From: Gracilaria domingensis
Lineage: Eukaryota; Rhodophyta; Florideophyceae; Gracilariales; Gracilariaceae
DNA length: 64,000 bases
Direction: 5' to 3'
Assembly: GCA_022539475.1 (NCBI GenBank)
Contig: VCMS01000259.1
Location: 63,688-127,687 of the forward strand
Shown: positions 23,715 through 36,118 of the stretch, piece by piece
Position numbering within the stretch: the stretch's first letter is position 1
Layout: each line of letters opens with the position of its first letter
Program-made: the position numbers and the translations under genes
Notes under the pieces: model-generated
The model's input: the letters and a program-made list of their open reading frames with translations, nothing else
The model's database searches: none
Told to the model about the DNA's origin: nothing

Positions 23715-25421
23715 TACCTCCCACTTTAGACTTTTCCATCTAGGGAAAGTCCCATTGAGATGCCCAATATGATCCATGCTGGCGAACAAATTGTGGATCA
23801 AGCTTCTCGGAGTCCCATGTGACATGCGGATATCTCCAACCAACCAACCAACGGTGTATAAGTCGTGGCGAGCAGTACGAAGGAAAGCGCACCATTGGGA
23901 GACCCAAACCCAAACCCGCCTTTCTGACAGCCAAGTACACGGCTAAGGTATTGACGCATGCCATTGGAGAACTGATCACAGGACGAAGTCGTGAACGAAT
24001 ATTGATTCCCCACCGTGGTTGTTAAAGCATATCGAAATCCAAAAGAATATGTCGCAAGGGCGTCGTACGTTCTGGAGACAGATTCTAGAGCCACATAGTT
24101 CCAGGTCGTGATAAAGACCGATCGGTGTCTAACTCTCGCTTATCCAATGCGCCACTGGCCAATAGTAGGGAATTTCCGGAACGGCAACGCTTTTCCTCGC
24201 GGTCAGATACAGCAACATCTGGCTCTGATGATCCCCCATCGGAGAACTACCCGTCAGTAAGACCATTGGGTACTCCATAGAGTACTCTAACAGCCAGGTC
24301 GGTCTTCAATGGGATGGTAAGAAAGAGGTCTGCACTTTTCAGTAACACCTGCCCTTGGGTCGTTCAAAGGCACTTTCGGACAGCGCGAACCATCGGAATA
24401 ACGATTCGTTTGATCAGCGATTCCCGCATGCGCATTCCCTGCCACCTCCTTTGGTTCGGACTTTCCACTGGTTCATTGCCGCAATTAACGAAGAAGCAAA
24501 CGATTCCTATTGGTGAGACTCCTGGTGGATAGCTTTCATGTTTCTCATTAGGATCCTGGATATCTCAAGTTCCTCCCAAGGCTCTCCATTCACCGTAGGC
24601 TCTAAAGCTGTTAGTGTAACGCCAACGGATTGTTTCCATGAGATTTAAAAAAATGTGGCCGATGGTCTGGTTGTTCAAGTGATATTACTTCCTTCCAGTG
24701 GAACTATTTCTCTCACGAATTTGTTCCGTTCCGCAGAAGAGGCAATGCGGCAAACAAAGAGGCGAATATGTCCTTCCAAACGTTGCGCCCCCTTCTTAGA
24801 GTCGCGTGCTCCGTACGGGTTTTCAATCGGCTTAACTAGTTAGTAAGGACTGCCAGCAACCGGGCGGTACGTCGCGCAGGCGGCGCTTGACACACGCGAA
24901 CTGCCAGAGATGATCAAATAAATTAATTGCCAACTTTTTGGAGCGCCAAAGGTGTTGTTCCGAGCCAAGGCGTCGGAAGTGCCAGCGGTGTGATCAAATA
25001 AAGTAAATACCAAATTTTTTTGAACTGTGTCACTGGTTGCCGTGCGCCGCAGCGCGCTGGGTCGGCGCCCTGCCGCAAAAATTGGCCAAATCAAGCCAAA
25101 ATGAACGCATTCCAGAGATTCCGAATCCAGTGTCGATTTGTTTCTGCGCGCCCTAGAAGCCGAAATACGGCCAATTCTTTGTTTTGGCCCCGAAACCCGA
25201 GTGGGAAGCCGTTTTGACAAATTTAGGCAATTTCCATTGGATTTTTTGGCGCGCCGCGCCCCTTTGCAAGCGGCACGCGCGCAGCAAGCAGGTCAATGGT
25301 TTAGTGCGTTAGCGTAATTAGCCAGTTAGGTTGATAGTTAGGAATGCGGATATCAAAAACATCCGCTGGACATGTTAACCGTTGGCATTCGTGTCCTTCA
25401 TGGACAGTGTTTTGCAGTGTC
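23715..25421. other. Element C region between pol and 3' LTR
   Basis: No gene supported. It corresponds in position to the segment that carries the opposite-strand ORF in element B, but no long plus-strand ORF is present. A short direct repeat lies at about 24905-24948 and 24984-25026 (both contain GATCAAATAAA and CCAA.TTTTT). Confidence 0.45.
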
Positions 25422-28400
25422 CTACAAGTCGTACGCGCCAGCATTGAAGGCGCGCTCCGTTTGGCCACGGCGCTTCCAAAACCTTCGGATGAAGTTTTCC
25501 GGGATGTGCTTCCGTGGCTCCCACTGATCAAACTCCGGTGGATAACGGTACCAACCGACCTTGTAGATGACATTACCGTCGTCATCGGTACCAGCCGAGT
25601 CAATGTGGTCGACGACATACTCCTTTACTAAGGCCTCTTCTGGTAAATCCATTGTATCCAATGCGCCAAAGGTTGAAGGAGAAGATGTGTCAACCTGCGC
25701 AGGGCGCTTATCCTCGGCAGCGGGGCCGTCAATCAGAGGTTCGAATTCCTGCTCAGGAAGGTTTATCTCGTCGAAAGGAGCGAATCCGTTGGTGTCATCG
25801 CCCGCTGTGGAAGCTTCCGTACCCATGGTTGGATCAGCAGTGACAACCTTTGGCGTAGCCGTAGGAGGTGCAGTTGCACTCGACCGTTCCGAAGAGGACG
25901 TTCCTATGGAAGGACCGTTAGTAGGCTCACGGCTCGCGTCCATTCCACTGAATGTCTGCTGTGTACCCGACGTAGGAGGGACAGTTACCACTGGGGCCGA
26001 AGAGACGCGATCAATAGCGAGCGTGTCCTGAAGGCCGTCGCGCTCGATAGTAACCGTATGGCAAGTCGATCGCAGATACTTGTAGGGTCCAGTGGAGCGT
26101 GGCAAGAGCTTCCGGGAGGCCAGCTCCATGTCATCCAATGGTTTCTGCGATGGTGCCCTATCCAGGTAGACCATCTCTCTAGTCTTGAAAGACAGCAAAG
26201 AGCGGACAGACTTATCGAAGTCCACCTTGTACCTGAGCTGGGTTCTTGACAAGGTTGCTTTAGCCATGTGGAGAATATGGTCGATCCTCCGGCGGGCGTA
26301 CCGTTTAGCCTGCGTAGGAGTCATATCTTCGGTGATTTTTTAAGGGAACCAAGATGTCTTCACATCCACTGCCAGTGGTAATGGCTGCCGAGTCAGGGTG
26401 AGATCGTATGGAGTGGTACCATGGACTTATGCACCTGAGTGTTGTAAGCATAAACCAATGGTTCTACGTAGTGGTCCCAATCCAACTGGTGCTCAGCAGT
26501 GTAGTGTACCAAACGGTTAATGAGTGTCTTGTTAAACCGTTCGGCTTGACCATTGGTTTGCGGATGGTAAGCCGTCGTAGTGAGATGCTTGATACCTAAG
26601 GTAGCACAGACGTGTGATAAGAACTTAGACACGAACTGATTACCATTATCCGTCGGGAGATAAAGAGGTAAACCATAAGGATAAACACAATGCGTAAGGA
26701 ACGCTATCGCTACATCCGTTGCCGTGGTGTTCTTTAGCGGGATAGCCCTTGTGGTTTTGGTAAACCTGTCGGTGAGAACTAGGATGAACTGGTTGCCGTG
26801 TACCAACTTTGGAAGTTGCCCAGGGATATTCATTGCAATGAATTCAATTGGTTCGACCGCTGGAAATAACTTAAGCTTAGCCTGATGGCGAGCTCGACTT
26901 CCACGAACCTTTGCGCAGGAGGCGCAGGTCTTTGCGGTCTTCAAAAGGTCGTTAGCCATAAACGGATAGTAGAAGTGCTTCCTAAGGGTCTAGTACATAT
27001 GAGTGCCTCCGGGATGACGAGCAAACCGCGGGTAGTGTGCGAGGTAGAGAAAGCGTGCCTGCAGGGATTTGGGAATGACCTTCTGGATAGAACCATATAA
27101 CGGGGATCTTCGGCAGAGTAATCCGAAGCGGTTTAAGTCAAACAGGCATCCCTTAGTCCCAACCAGGTGTGCCTTCCCTTGGCAGAATTCATCCGTCTTC
27201 TGAGCGTGTAGGAGATCTTCTAATGTGATTGGAAGCAGCTACTTTTCTTCTGGCACGATCGTATTAGCCTCTAGGTTCAGTTCCTCATGCTGGCATTCCT
27301 GTAACCAGTCCACCAAGCAAACCTCTTCTTGGTCAATGTCACCATCGGGGCACTGTACCGTTGCTACCAGGAAGTCACCCTCTGAATCTGTCTCATATCC
27401 TTAGAGGTTTGGCGTGGGTATTTCGTCATGCAAAAGGAGTATCGTCATCTCCATCGGTAAGGATGCGACTCAGTGTATCAGCCAGTTGGTGCTTCACTCC
27501 CGGCTTGTAGGTTACATCATATTCGAACTCAGACAGCCGTAGCCGCCACCTTGCTAGCCTGCTGGACGCATCAGTAATGTTCAAGAGCCAGCAGAGGGAG
27601 TGATGATCTGTCCTGATGGTAAATCGAACTAACTCGAGGTATGGCCTCAAGGTCAGTACTGCCCAAACAATGGCAAGACATTCCTTTTCGGTCGTGCTGT
27701 ACTTCCGTTCGGCGCTGTCCAGAGTCCTACTTCAGTAACAAATAGGTGGATAGTTCTTTGGCGACTCCTGTTCTTGTAGGAGAACACATCCAATCTGTCC
27801 ATCGGAAGCGTCCGTGTTCAAAATGTATGGTTTATCCGGCTTTGGTAATGCCAGCACGGGACGATTCAGTTGCTTATCTTTCAAGGTTTGAAACGATTCA
27901 TACTGTTCGTCCGTCAGGCAGTCAAATTACGATGGCGTACTATTCTTGAGCATTTCGTTGAGGGGTCCCGCAATCTTTGAGAACCCTTGGACACACCTGC
28001 GATAGACGTTACAAAGCCCAAGGAAAGAACACAACTCCGTACGAGTTTGCGGTGGTTTAACCAGTCGGATTGCGTCTGTAGTCCTCTTGGGAACCTGAAG
28101 CTCTCTAGGACGAACCAAATGGCCAAGGTAATCTACTGAGGCCTGGAAAAAGAAGCACTTCGGCAGCTTCAGAGTTATTCCAGCCTCACGGAGGATCTTC
28201 AGAATTGACCTCACATGGTTGAAATGTTCCCGAATGGTCTTCAAAAATATAATTACGTCATACAGATAAACCAAGGCAAACTTCCACTTGACCCTAGATA
28301 GGATTATATCCATCGTCCGTTGGAAAGTCGTCGGAGCGTTCATCAAGCCAAATGGCATCCGTGTGAAACGGAATAGACCTTGATGGGTTGTGAACGTCGT

Positions 28401-29722
28401 CAGGGGCTTCGCGTCGTCCTCCAATGGTATATGCTAATAACCCCAATTGGCATCTAGCGTGGTGAATACCGTTTCTTCGCCTAAGGACTCCAGGTAATCA
28501 TCCATTTTTGGAATTGGATAACTGTCCCGTTTCGTCATCGCATTCAGCCTTCGGTAGTCAATACAAAACCTTACGGACCGGTCATTCTTCGCCTCGAGAA
28601 CGAAAGGACTTGCTCATTGGGATTCGTGTGGCGTGGCTGGCTCGATGACGTTGGCGTTACGCATCTCTGCCAGTTGTTCCGCTACGTTCTCGCGTTCTTT
28701 AAGGTTTGTATGGTACGGGTGTTGGTACACCGGCTTAGTGTCTTCCTTAAGATCTATTCGGTGTTTCGTAGCCCGAATCTCTCCCAATTGGCCTGACCAC
28801 ATGGATTTGAATTCTCGGTGAAGCTCGATAACCTGCGGGCGGTACTATTCAAATTCCTTGCCAAGGTTTACCTCCCCCTTCCAAGTCTCGACGTCCTCGT
28901 CTTCATTAGGGGTGAGTTTCTCCTATGAGGCTTTCATGATAGCCATTGGAGCTGGCAGTGCAATACCAATAACAGTACCATTTGGTAGAACTACCGGGCG
29001 GTCCTGGAAGTTGCTCATGTTAACCAAGAAGGGAACCTTCGGTCTGCAATCCATGATTCCATTGGCCATTAAAGAAAGGTGACGCTGAATCGTCTTCGGA
29101 TGATCCTGAAGCGTCACTAGACCAGCTGTTTCGCAGTGAGCCAGAGCGGCAATCTGCGTCATGGGCGGTATCATTATCGCCCTTGATAACCGAATCTTAT
29201 TCGAAACGGTATTCTTCGCCAGCGGAGGGCGACATGGGTTGGCGTCGGGACCAGAATTGGAACCGATAATCGCCACTGGACGGGTGCGGTAAAAGGAAAC
29301 CTTCCGAAGACCGGGGTAGATTGCCTTCACGTATCGGTCGATGAAGGACGTCCCAAGGAGACATTCGATACCTAAGGTAGGACAAAGAAGGAACCAAGTT
29401 CGGACCCGAAGGTCGCCAATATGTTAGCAGAGTGGAATGATTCCTTTAATATACATTGGTCGCTTTGATGCATCAGTTACCTTGGAGTCCTTCTAACCTT
29501 CACCTCGTCCTCCCAACCAGCCGGTAAAACCTTTGGGTGGACCAAGTTTGGCGCTGCTCTAGTGTCCAGGACGCTGGTAACGACCCGTGACCTTGAGGCA
29601 GTTAACCCAATGGTGTGTCTTACTTTGTAATTCTCTTTCCGTAGGATACATACTGTAGAATCCGCTTCGCTGTCCAGTTCGTCACACCATTGTGCCAAAC
29701 TTCTGTCTTCTTTTGGTGGCAC
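25422..29722 (-). pseudogene. pol: Element C pol: protease to chromodomain, degenerate
   Basis: Fragments in order on the minus strand: protease 29477-29722 (VLDTRAAPNLV, with the Gly of DTGA lost), RT 28614-28802 and 27927-28424 (FRFTRMPFGLMNAP, catalytic YLDD now YLYD), RNase H end 27426-27650, integrase zinc finger near 27000 and core 26393-26959 (first Asp changed to Asn in IAMNIPGQ; TDNGNQF and AERFNKT kept), then integrase C terminus and chromodomain 25422-26324 (YVVDHID, YKVGWYRYP, QWEP). The chromodomain keeps the Trp that A and B lack. Many stops and frame changes; not functional. Confidence 0.85.
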
Positions 29723-29853
29723 CGACGGTTGAGTATCCGAAGGCTTCTGAAATTCCCTTGGACAAATTTCTTCCCCTTAGGCGGTGAGGCTAGAATCCTG
29801 AGAGGGACGCCGCGCCTCAAGCCGCTCCTCTACGCGTTTTCCAACTGAGTTTT

Positions 29854-32005
29854 TCACCCGGTGGTGTACGCGTGACCACTTGCCTGCACTTCTCCTGGAA
29901 CATCCGTCTGGTGTTCTGAGCTGGCATCATCCACTGGATTCGAAACTGCATTAACCGTTGGAGCCTTGGCAGGCGTTTCCAATGGTGGGGCGTACCTCGA
30001 CCTGCCAGGAGACGACGTATACCGCGGAGCCTGACGGACGAACATTCCTTCGGATCGCCGGGCTGGGTAATTCTCTTTCCTCAAGGCCATGAGTTTGCCC
30101 TTCGTTTCCTTCGGTAAGAACTTCATGCAATCGCATGTACTAACCGTTGACAGGCAATTGTAGCATGCATGACGGGAGCGTTGGAAGACATCCCTTCGAG
30201 GTTGGATCAGAGAATACTTCGGTGTAGACTGTTCAAAAGGAGTTGTTATTCCAGTCGACGGTATGGAGGGGGCGCTTGAGGAAGCTGAACCAAAGGAAAC
30301 TGCAAGAACGTTTCCGTCGTTCTCCTAGAAACCTGAGGCACTGCTCTCTAAACTCTCCACCATATGGGCCTAGGAGATTTTCCGGAGAGGTGTCGCTCTT
30401 CCTCTGGTGTCATTATCAGTTGACCGGCGGGAAGTTCTATAGGGTTTTCGGTAACTTTCTGCATAATTCACCAACAGCCTGTACGAGAGGTTCGAATGGT
30501 CCATATGGTGATTTGAAACGTGCGTCCTAATGACAGGCAGCAATCCAGCGATGAAATGCTGCTTCAGCAGGTTTTCGGAGAACACATTCCCACACCTATA
30601 GGCCCTTCTCCAAAGCTGGTCGGCGTAATCTTTCCCGGTTACGTTCGAACCCTGCCTGTAAGATATAACTTTCTGATGGACGTCCATCATGACATCATTC
30701 GTCGCATATGTTTCTAGAAGGTAGTGCAAAACCTCCGGATAAGACCTAAAGAGTTGCCGATCGGTTGCATCGACGGGGTTCATAGTTCCAGAGATTTTAG
30801 AAGCCAAATGGTCGTGCGCTTGCCCATGGGGGAGAAACTGAAAAAGGTACAGAGCGGCACTCTCATGGACGCCGTTCTGATCACAGGCCATGCGTAACAG
30901 ACTGAGAAACCTAAGGATAGAAATAGGGTCGGATACCGAAATCTTTTCCGTTATGGTTAGCTGCACCCATTTGACCCATCTAGCCACCTTTTTGGCCACC
31001 GAGCTAGAGTATCGCGCTGACCGATCAGCCAGGCGATACGTGCGGTAGTCCAATACCCTCTTGAAGAGTTCATTGGTTGCTACCAACGGCTTGAGGCGTC
31101 GAACGGCCGCCTCATCCGTCTCTGAGCCACTGGAACTCGACGAATCCGAATCGGACTCGCTACTGCTGGAGTTCCTCTGGCTTTTTCTCTGGTTCTTCGA
31201 CTTCTTGCTTCTTCTACTTCTCTTTATCTTACGATCAGAACTTCTAGCTTCCAATGGCGGCTCTTCATCTTCAGCCTCTAAACCAATGGTTGCTCGGGGG
31301 CCCTAGGCCCCGGTGTATATCACGGGTGGCACGGCCATTAGGCCTTCTTGCCGAGAGACGTCTCTGTTGTCCCCTGGACGTGCCCCCGATTGGTCTACCT
31401 TTGGTTGAACCCGGCGATGGGCTGGCAAAGCAGCTGCTCCGGGTGGTTCGGAATGGAGTTGCCATACAGATACCAATGGATTAATTTGAATTTCATCCAC
31501 GGAGAGCGGCGAGCGTACCTGGCGAATCATCTTACGGCGAATACCTAAGGCAAGCGAGTCCACGAAAGCGTTGGACTCGAGAACCTTTGGTAGAACACGT
31601 TCAGCCAGATGGTCGGCGTGCTCAGCGTAAGCGACGGAAACTCGGAGTTTCACAAGGGTTTCGAGTCGAGCGTCGAGCATCTCTCGAACCCTAGGCCATA
31701 AGACATCGGCAATTCCATCGGTAGTTACGGAACCAACGGTTTTTTGCGGTGCTGCCTGTGGTGTGTTGAGTTGCGAGCGGTACTCGTCGAGCCGTTCTCG
31801 GAGTCTTCCGGCCAAAGAGGCGTCACGATTAATCCTCTCGGGATTGTCCACTGGTGTGAGAAGGTTAACCTCTGTGGCTGCAAGCGGGTACTCCGACGGT
31901 CACTTAAGCTGTCGCCGGAGGGACCGGCGAGAGCGGTGGAGGAGTTCTGATGGCTTGAGCCACAAGTATACGAGGGTCTTTTTGAATGGGTTGATTGTTA
32001 TCCAT
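29854..32005 (-). pseudogene. gag: Element C gag, degenerate
   Basis: Gag-like region in one main frame, 31303-31851 and 30370-31254, separated by one stop. A possible original ATG lies at 32005 (MDNNQPIQ) in another frame. It has a basic Ser/Lys/Arg-rich middle, then a capsid-like helical region. A cysteine cluster near 30150 (ACYNCL...CDC) stands where the zinc knuckle should be but lacks the His. Similarity to A and B gag is weak. Further stops occur between 30370 and 30126. Confidence 0.65.
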
Positions 32006-32108
32006 GATGGCGGTTGCTTGTGTTACAAGTCCGGCGGTCGTCTAGATCCAATCGTAGAATTTTGGTAAATCGTCTTTTTTAGAGGTCGTTCACCACTTAC
32101 GTGCAGAA

Positions 32109-32126
32109 GTTTAGGTTGGGAGACCA
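32109..32126 (-). other. Primer-binding site, element C
   Basis: TGGTCTCCCAACCTAAAC on the minus strand, four bases inside the 5' LTR. It resembles the sites of elements A and B. Confidence 0.55.
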
Positions 32127-32130
32127 GAAA

Positions 32131-32595
32131 TGTAGTAAAGTAGCACTTTACTAACCACGGGAGAAACTGTCCAAAGGGAGAGGAGCCAACGGCGAGACCA
32201 CTGGTGAAAATGTGCAATGGACGAGAGCTATCGGTCGTGCTTATAGGAAGCGGCGAGCGACGTAGCGATGGCTTAAAAACCTTAAGGTCTTTGGTACTTG
32301 CTAACCTATGGGGTCATATAGTTGCCAAGGGGTCTCTTGCTTTACCACAGAAGGGAGGCGCAGCTCGAGCGGCCTACGTATTGTCCGCGAGGCGCCTCAA
32401 CCTCAGGACTGGTGCACTATAACGCAGTGCATCACGTGTACTATCTATACTACTTATGGTACAAAATCTACTAGATAAAAATTAGAAAGCCAACGGCAGC
32501 CAATCAAAGCACACGTAATCTACATCTTGGAACTCCACACAGCAACCAGCAATGGCAGACCACCAGGAGTTCATCGTAAGGCTCAATTTACTACA
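32131..32595 (-). repeat. 5' LTR of element C
   Basis: Mate of 23248-23714, flanked on the right by the gcgaa duplication at 32596-32600. Confidence 0.9.
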
Positions 32596-32600
32596 GCGAA
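32596..32600 (+). repeat. Target-site duplication of element C, right
   Basis: gcgaa, identical to 23243-23247. Confidence 0.9.
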
Positions 32601-33205
32601 CATCGCAACGACGGCCCTGGATCCATGCAATAAACGATAGGTCGTGGTTCTTCAATTACGCGCTCACGCCTAGTTTCATTGAAAGCGGCGCATGGAGAGT
32701 CCTATTTCGCGTATTAAGAACAGTTTGTGAAGTGCTTTGAACTGTACTTAACGATCAGTTGACTAAGCAGAAGACGAAATTCAAAGGGCCACTGCTAACT
32801 GCCATTTGGATAGCGTTTGTGTTCAGGTACATGGGTGGGGCACCTTGCAAAGCTGTAGCTTCCCAATTAGGAATACAAAAGAGTTCAGTCAATCGTGATA
32901 TAAAGAACGTGAGCCGTTCCATTCGTTTGACATTCAACGACAGGGTTGGACTTCCACGTCTCGAGACCGAACTTGCGTAGGTAATGAATGGGTTTCAAGA
33001 AATACGCGACTTGCCCTATCGTGTCGGTTCAATAGATGGCACTCATATTCCCTGGACAATGTGTACAGAAGAGCAATACTATGAATACTGGTGTTACACG
33101 GGATACCCCAGCATTGTGCTCTTCGCAGTATCGCACGCAAACCGAAGGTTTCTTTACACAAACATTAGGCGCCCAGGCCTGTTTGTAGATTATACTATAT
33201 ACCAC
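32601..33205 (+). pseudogene. Harbinger H2 transposase, part 2 (HTH and first DDE block)
   Basis: Continues the frame of part 1: SQRRPWIHAINDRSWFFNYAL, then a helix-turn-helix (AVASQLGIQKSSVNRDI), then the nuclease start YRVGSIDGTHIPW and EQYYEYWCYTGYPS with the first catalytic Asp. In-frame TGA at 32738 and TAG at 32978 interrupt it. It ends exactly at a codon boundary where element B is inserted (VDYTIYH). Confidence 0.78.
33201..33205 (+). repeat. Target-site duplication of element B, left
   Basis: accac beside the left LTR; the right flank 46250-46254 is atcac, one mismatch. Confidence 0.65.
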
Positions 33206-34020
33206 TGTTGTGCAAAACCCAGCGATGGGGAAAGACACGCAAAGGCGGTTCAGACCCTCTCTCAAGAGACGAGCACAGCAGTAGAGCGCTCCCACAGGTA
33301 CGACACGGCAATGCCGGGTGTAAGACCCGGGTCGACCCTTCCCAAGTAATGGAGGGAGCGAAGCGGCGAAGAAGACGCGTCCAGCGGTAAAGAACACACG
33401 ACAAAAGTCGGCAGTAGCGTCACGTGCGTAGCACGCGGTACCCACGAGTGTGGCGATGACACGCGAGAGCGTTAATGGCCCACGCGAGTGTGTCGAGCCA
33501 CGAACGGTATGCACCGGTACACCAAGTAGTGCTACCTGTATAACAGGGACAGAAATAAAGAAAACACACACAAAGTAAACACGCGAAAGCGGTAGTGGTG
33601 TTAATGATGCCGCGAGGCGGATGATGAACCCTGCACAAGATGTCGACTCTCCGGGAGGAGGATATCGGTCTCCAAGGGTGAAACATTAGAGCCGAACACT
33701 CGTTTGGCTCGTTTACTTCCCTGACAATGGGTGCAGCTCAACCTACAAGTAGTGTAGAGTGCCAACCCACTGTCAAGCGCTGTAGCGAAAATATCTAGAA
33801 TAGACATCTAAAATACCCCTACTAATGGGTGCAAACTTCCCACACGTGTGTGACCCACCGGCTAGGCCGTGCACATCATAACACTTATTCTAATTTTAAG
33901 TATACCCAAGAATGGGCTGATCTCACCAGTTACTCATACTGTGTGCCACCACCTCCCGACATCGCCGTGCATGTTATGAATCGCATCAGCGAAGGAATCC
34001 CGCAATCGCGTTGCACTACA
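33206..34020 (-). repeat. 3' LTR of element B
   Basis: 815 bp, plus-strand ends TGTTGTGCAAAACCC and GTTGCACTACA. It matches 44651-44944 and 45732-46249 of the 5' LTR; the solo LTR present there is absent here, so this copy shows the original length. Confidence 0.9.
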
Positions 34021-34033
34021 TTTCCCCCTCCTT
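34021..34033 (-). other. 3' polypurine tract of element B
   Basis: The minus strand reads AAGGAGGGGGAAA directly against the LTR start TGTAGTG. This purine run primes plus-strand DNA synthesis in LTR elements. The same core recurs inside pol at 41130-41145. Confidence 0.75.
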
Positions 34034-34082
34034 AGGGTGCGAGACGACCACGCGAGCGGTTTCGCTTTCCTCCTCTGGAGTG

Positions 34083-34089
34083 TATTTAA
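34083..34089 (+). promoter_or_regulatory. TATA-like box ahead of the opposite-strand ORF
   Basis: TATTTAA about 170 bp before ATG 34259, on the strand opposite to gag-pol. Suggestive only. Confidence 0.3.
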
Positions 34090-34258
34090 GCACGTCGGCA
34101 TGACGGTCTCCTATCCAGGCTCGCCGGTCTCTTCTAACTGCGACTCCGGTCAACCCCTCTCCATGCGTACTGCGGTAGTGTCTCCTCCGATACCTTGGCG
34201 CGCTCTCCCTTCTCTCTCGCTTCCAGCGCTTTCGTCTCTTCCTCGCGCGCTTCCCGCC

Positions 34259-36118
34259 ATGCCAAACCCGAATCAGGGTAGCAACCAACCGCCTGGCGGG
34301 TCTCGGAACCAATAAGTTGGTGGCTTCGCTGGGCCTTCACACCCTTCCTCCTCTGGAGTGCCTCTTCCACAGCCGTCTTCCGCTGGCGTTCCGTTTCCGC
34401 AACCGGTCAATCCGGGATTTCACACGGCTTCTCTTCCCCAGACGGGTGGTCAACTTCCGCCCCCGGCGTCTGTACCGCAGTGGAACTGGATCGCTCCTGC
34501 TGTCCCGGTCCAACCCCTAGTCGACCCGCATGCGAGCGCGTGGGCGTCGTATGACGAACTCGACAACGTCGACCCTCGCAGCAATCCCACACCGTTCTTA
34601 CGGGCTCCGTGGTTTCATCCGCAAGGCGTGACCAATCGTTCCCTCGTCGAGGCGTATGCCGATGGCAGTGGTCACCTCCCAGGAGGCGTGCACGTCTGGA
34701 TGACGGTGACGTTCGACTGGCATTACCGTATTACCGTGCCTACAAACGCGCTCGTCCACCATCGTTGTCAGTCGCACAACTCCGCCCGAGCGGCCATGGT
34801 TCGCGTAGCGCACATGCGCATGTTTCGCACGTACTCAGAGCGCCCGATTCCGGCGAACTTCCGTTTCGACGTGGCCTTCTTCCGAACACTCGGCGAAATC
34901 CAATATGGAGAGAATCTTGCCCGGCTCGCCGCTGTGGTGGAGCGTTACCAGAACGTCCCCGTTCACCAGGATCTCCTGTGCTGGACCCGTCCGCTTCTGC
35001 GTGCAGAACTTCGATATCTCCCACGCGTACCGTGGTCTAACTACCTTCAAACAATGATCCGTCCCGAACGACGTGCCCGCTCCCGATGGGGTTACCTTAT
35101 CCCGTATCAAAACACGGAGTCAAACCGGATTCGTCCGCGCCACATGCGTGGGAGATATGTTCCTCTCCCCTTTGTGTGGGCGTCCGTGGAGGTCTGCCTT
35201 GGCTGTTACGTGGAACTCCTCCCCTGTCTCACGTATGTGGGTAGTAGGCTCGTGACAAACCCGTTTACGGGATGGTGGAGCGTTGTCCTCACGGAGTGGG
35301 CGGCGCGAACAGAGGTGTATCTCCTCAACGAGGTATATGACCAGTATCGACTGCGGTTCATTCCCCCGCGCTTGCGGCAACTCATCCGAGCCTTGGATCT
35401 CACTATCCCGCTTGGCGGTAATGGGAACTTCTCGAAAGTCATGTGCCTCTTGCGAGTGATCGATGGCGTTGACTGGAGTCAGGTTCCTCTTTCGCAGAGC
35501 GCGCGGGACGAAGGCGATTCCGCTATTGATCGGTCTCCGGGTCGCAGGTCCCCACTGTCGGGTGATTACATCTATTACGACCCCTGGACACGGGTGCCGA
35601 TTACCAACGCCGAGGTGGAGCTCCTTCGGAACGCCGAGCGAGTCATCCCTCCGGGGCACCCTACGGGCTTCATCATAACTGATGAGTTCTTCCACCGTGT
35701 TGGGGACCAGAACATCATAGTTGACGACGCTCCCGATGACGGTGACGAGTACGGCGACGACGACTTCGCGGTAGTTCCGATGGAGGGGACAGTACTTGCT
35801 TCAGCAGTTCCAGGTCCCCAAGCGGGTGCTAACGCGGCCTTTTCGGACGCGGTGAATGTTCCTTCTGCGCCTCAAGCGGTTCCTGTACCCACACCAGTGG
35901 TTGTCTCGACTCCAGAAGAGAGTGCTGCCCATTCTGCGATGGCGGCGTCGGCTGCGCCGAACGAAGCCGCGAACGCGGGTATCTCTGATGAAGTACGGGC
36001 TGCCGTGATTGCTCAGTTCCTCAGCGAGGCTGGTGCTTCCGACGGAGCGTCGGAGGACGTTTTGCAAATGCGCGATGCTCTCTTTGCGCAGCTCAACAAT
36101 CAGCCTAGTTCCGAGTAA
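34259..36118 (+). CDS. Opposite-strand accessory ORF of element B, unknown function
   Basis: Not recognised. The ATG at 34259 (MPNPNQGSNQP) has an A/G-poor but usable context. A TAA at 34313 interrupts after 18 codons, then the same frame runs open for 600 codons to 36118. The N-terminal 60 residues are Pro/Gln/Ser-rich. Residues about 70-420 look globular and Trp/Tyr/Arg-rich (for example WSNYLQTMIRPERRARSRW and NPFTGWWSVVLTEWAART). Then an acidic stretch (DDAPDDGDEYGDDD) and an Ala-rich C terminus. No signal peptide, clear membrane span or zinc motif. It lies between pol and the 3' polypurine tract, inside the element but antisense to it. The stop may be a mutation, a readthrough site or removed by splicing; no in-frame splice was found. 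Confidence 0.6.

Larger units (their letters stand above)
23248..32595 (-). mobile_element. Element C: Ty3/gypsy chromovirus, complete ends, dead coding
   Basis: A 9.35-kb element with two LTRs of 467 and 465 bp beginning TGTA and ending TACA, a perfect 5-bp target duplication (gcgaa), a primer-binding site at 32109-32126 and a purine-rich tract beside the 3' LTR. Gag and pol are on the minus strand. Several catalytic residues are lost: DTGA to DTRA in protease, DD to YD in RT, first integrase Asp to Asn. It is older or more decayed than A and B, and its sequence is only distantly similar to them. Confidence 0.9.

Noticed and set aside
33204-34020. First taken as an LTR with an internal deletion
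   Set aside because: The missing segment in this copy has LTR ends and a target duplication in the other copy, so it is an insertion there, not a deletion here.
34278-34372. Intron removing the TAA at 34313 in the accessory ORF
   Set aside because: GTAGCA...TTCCACAG is plausible but 95 nt long, which would shift the downstream frame.
35120-35695. 191-codon minus-strand ORF within element B
   Set aside because: Lies opposite the longer accessory ORF and shows no gag, pol or env motif; taken as its shadow.
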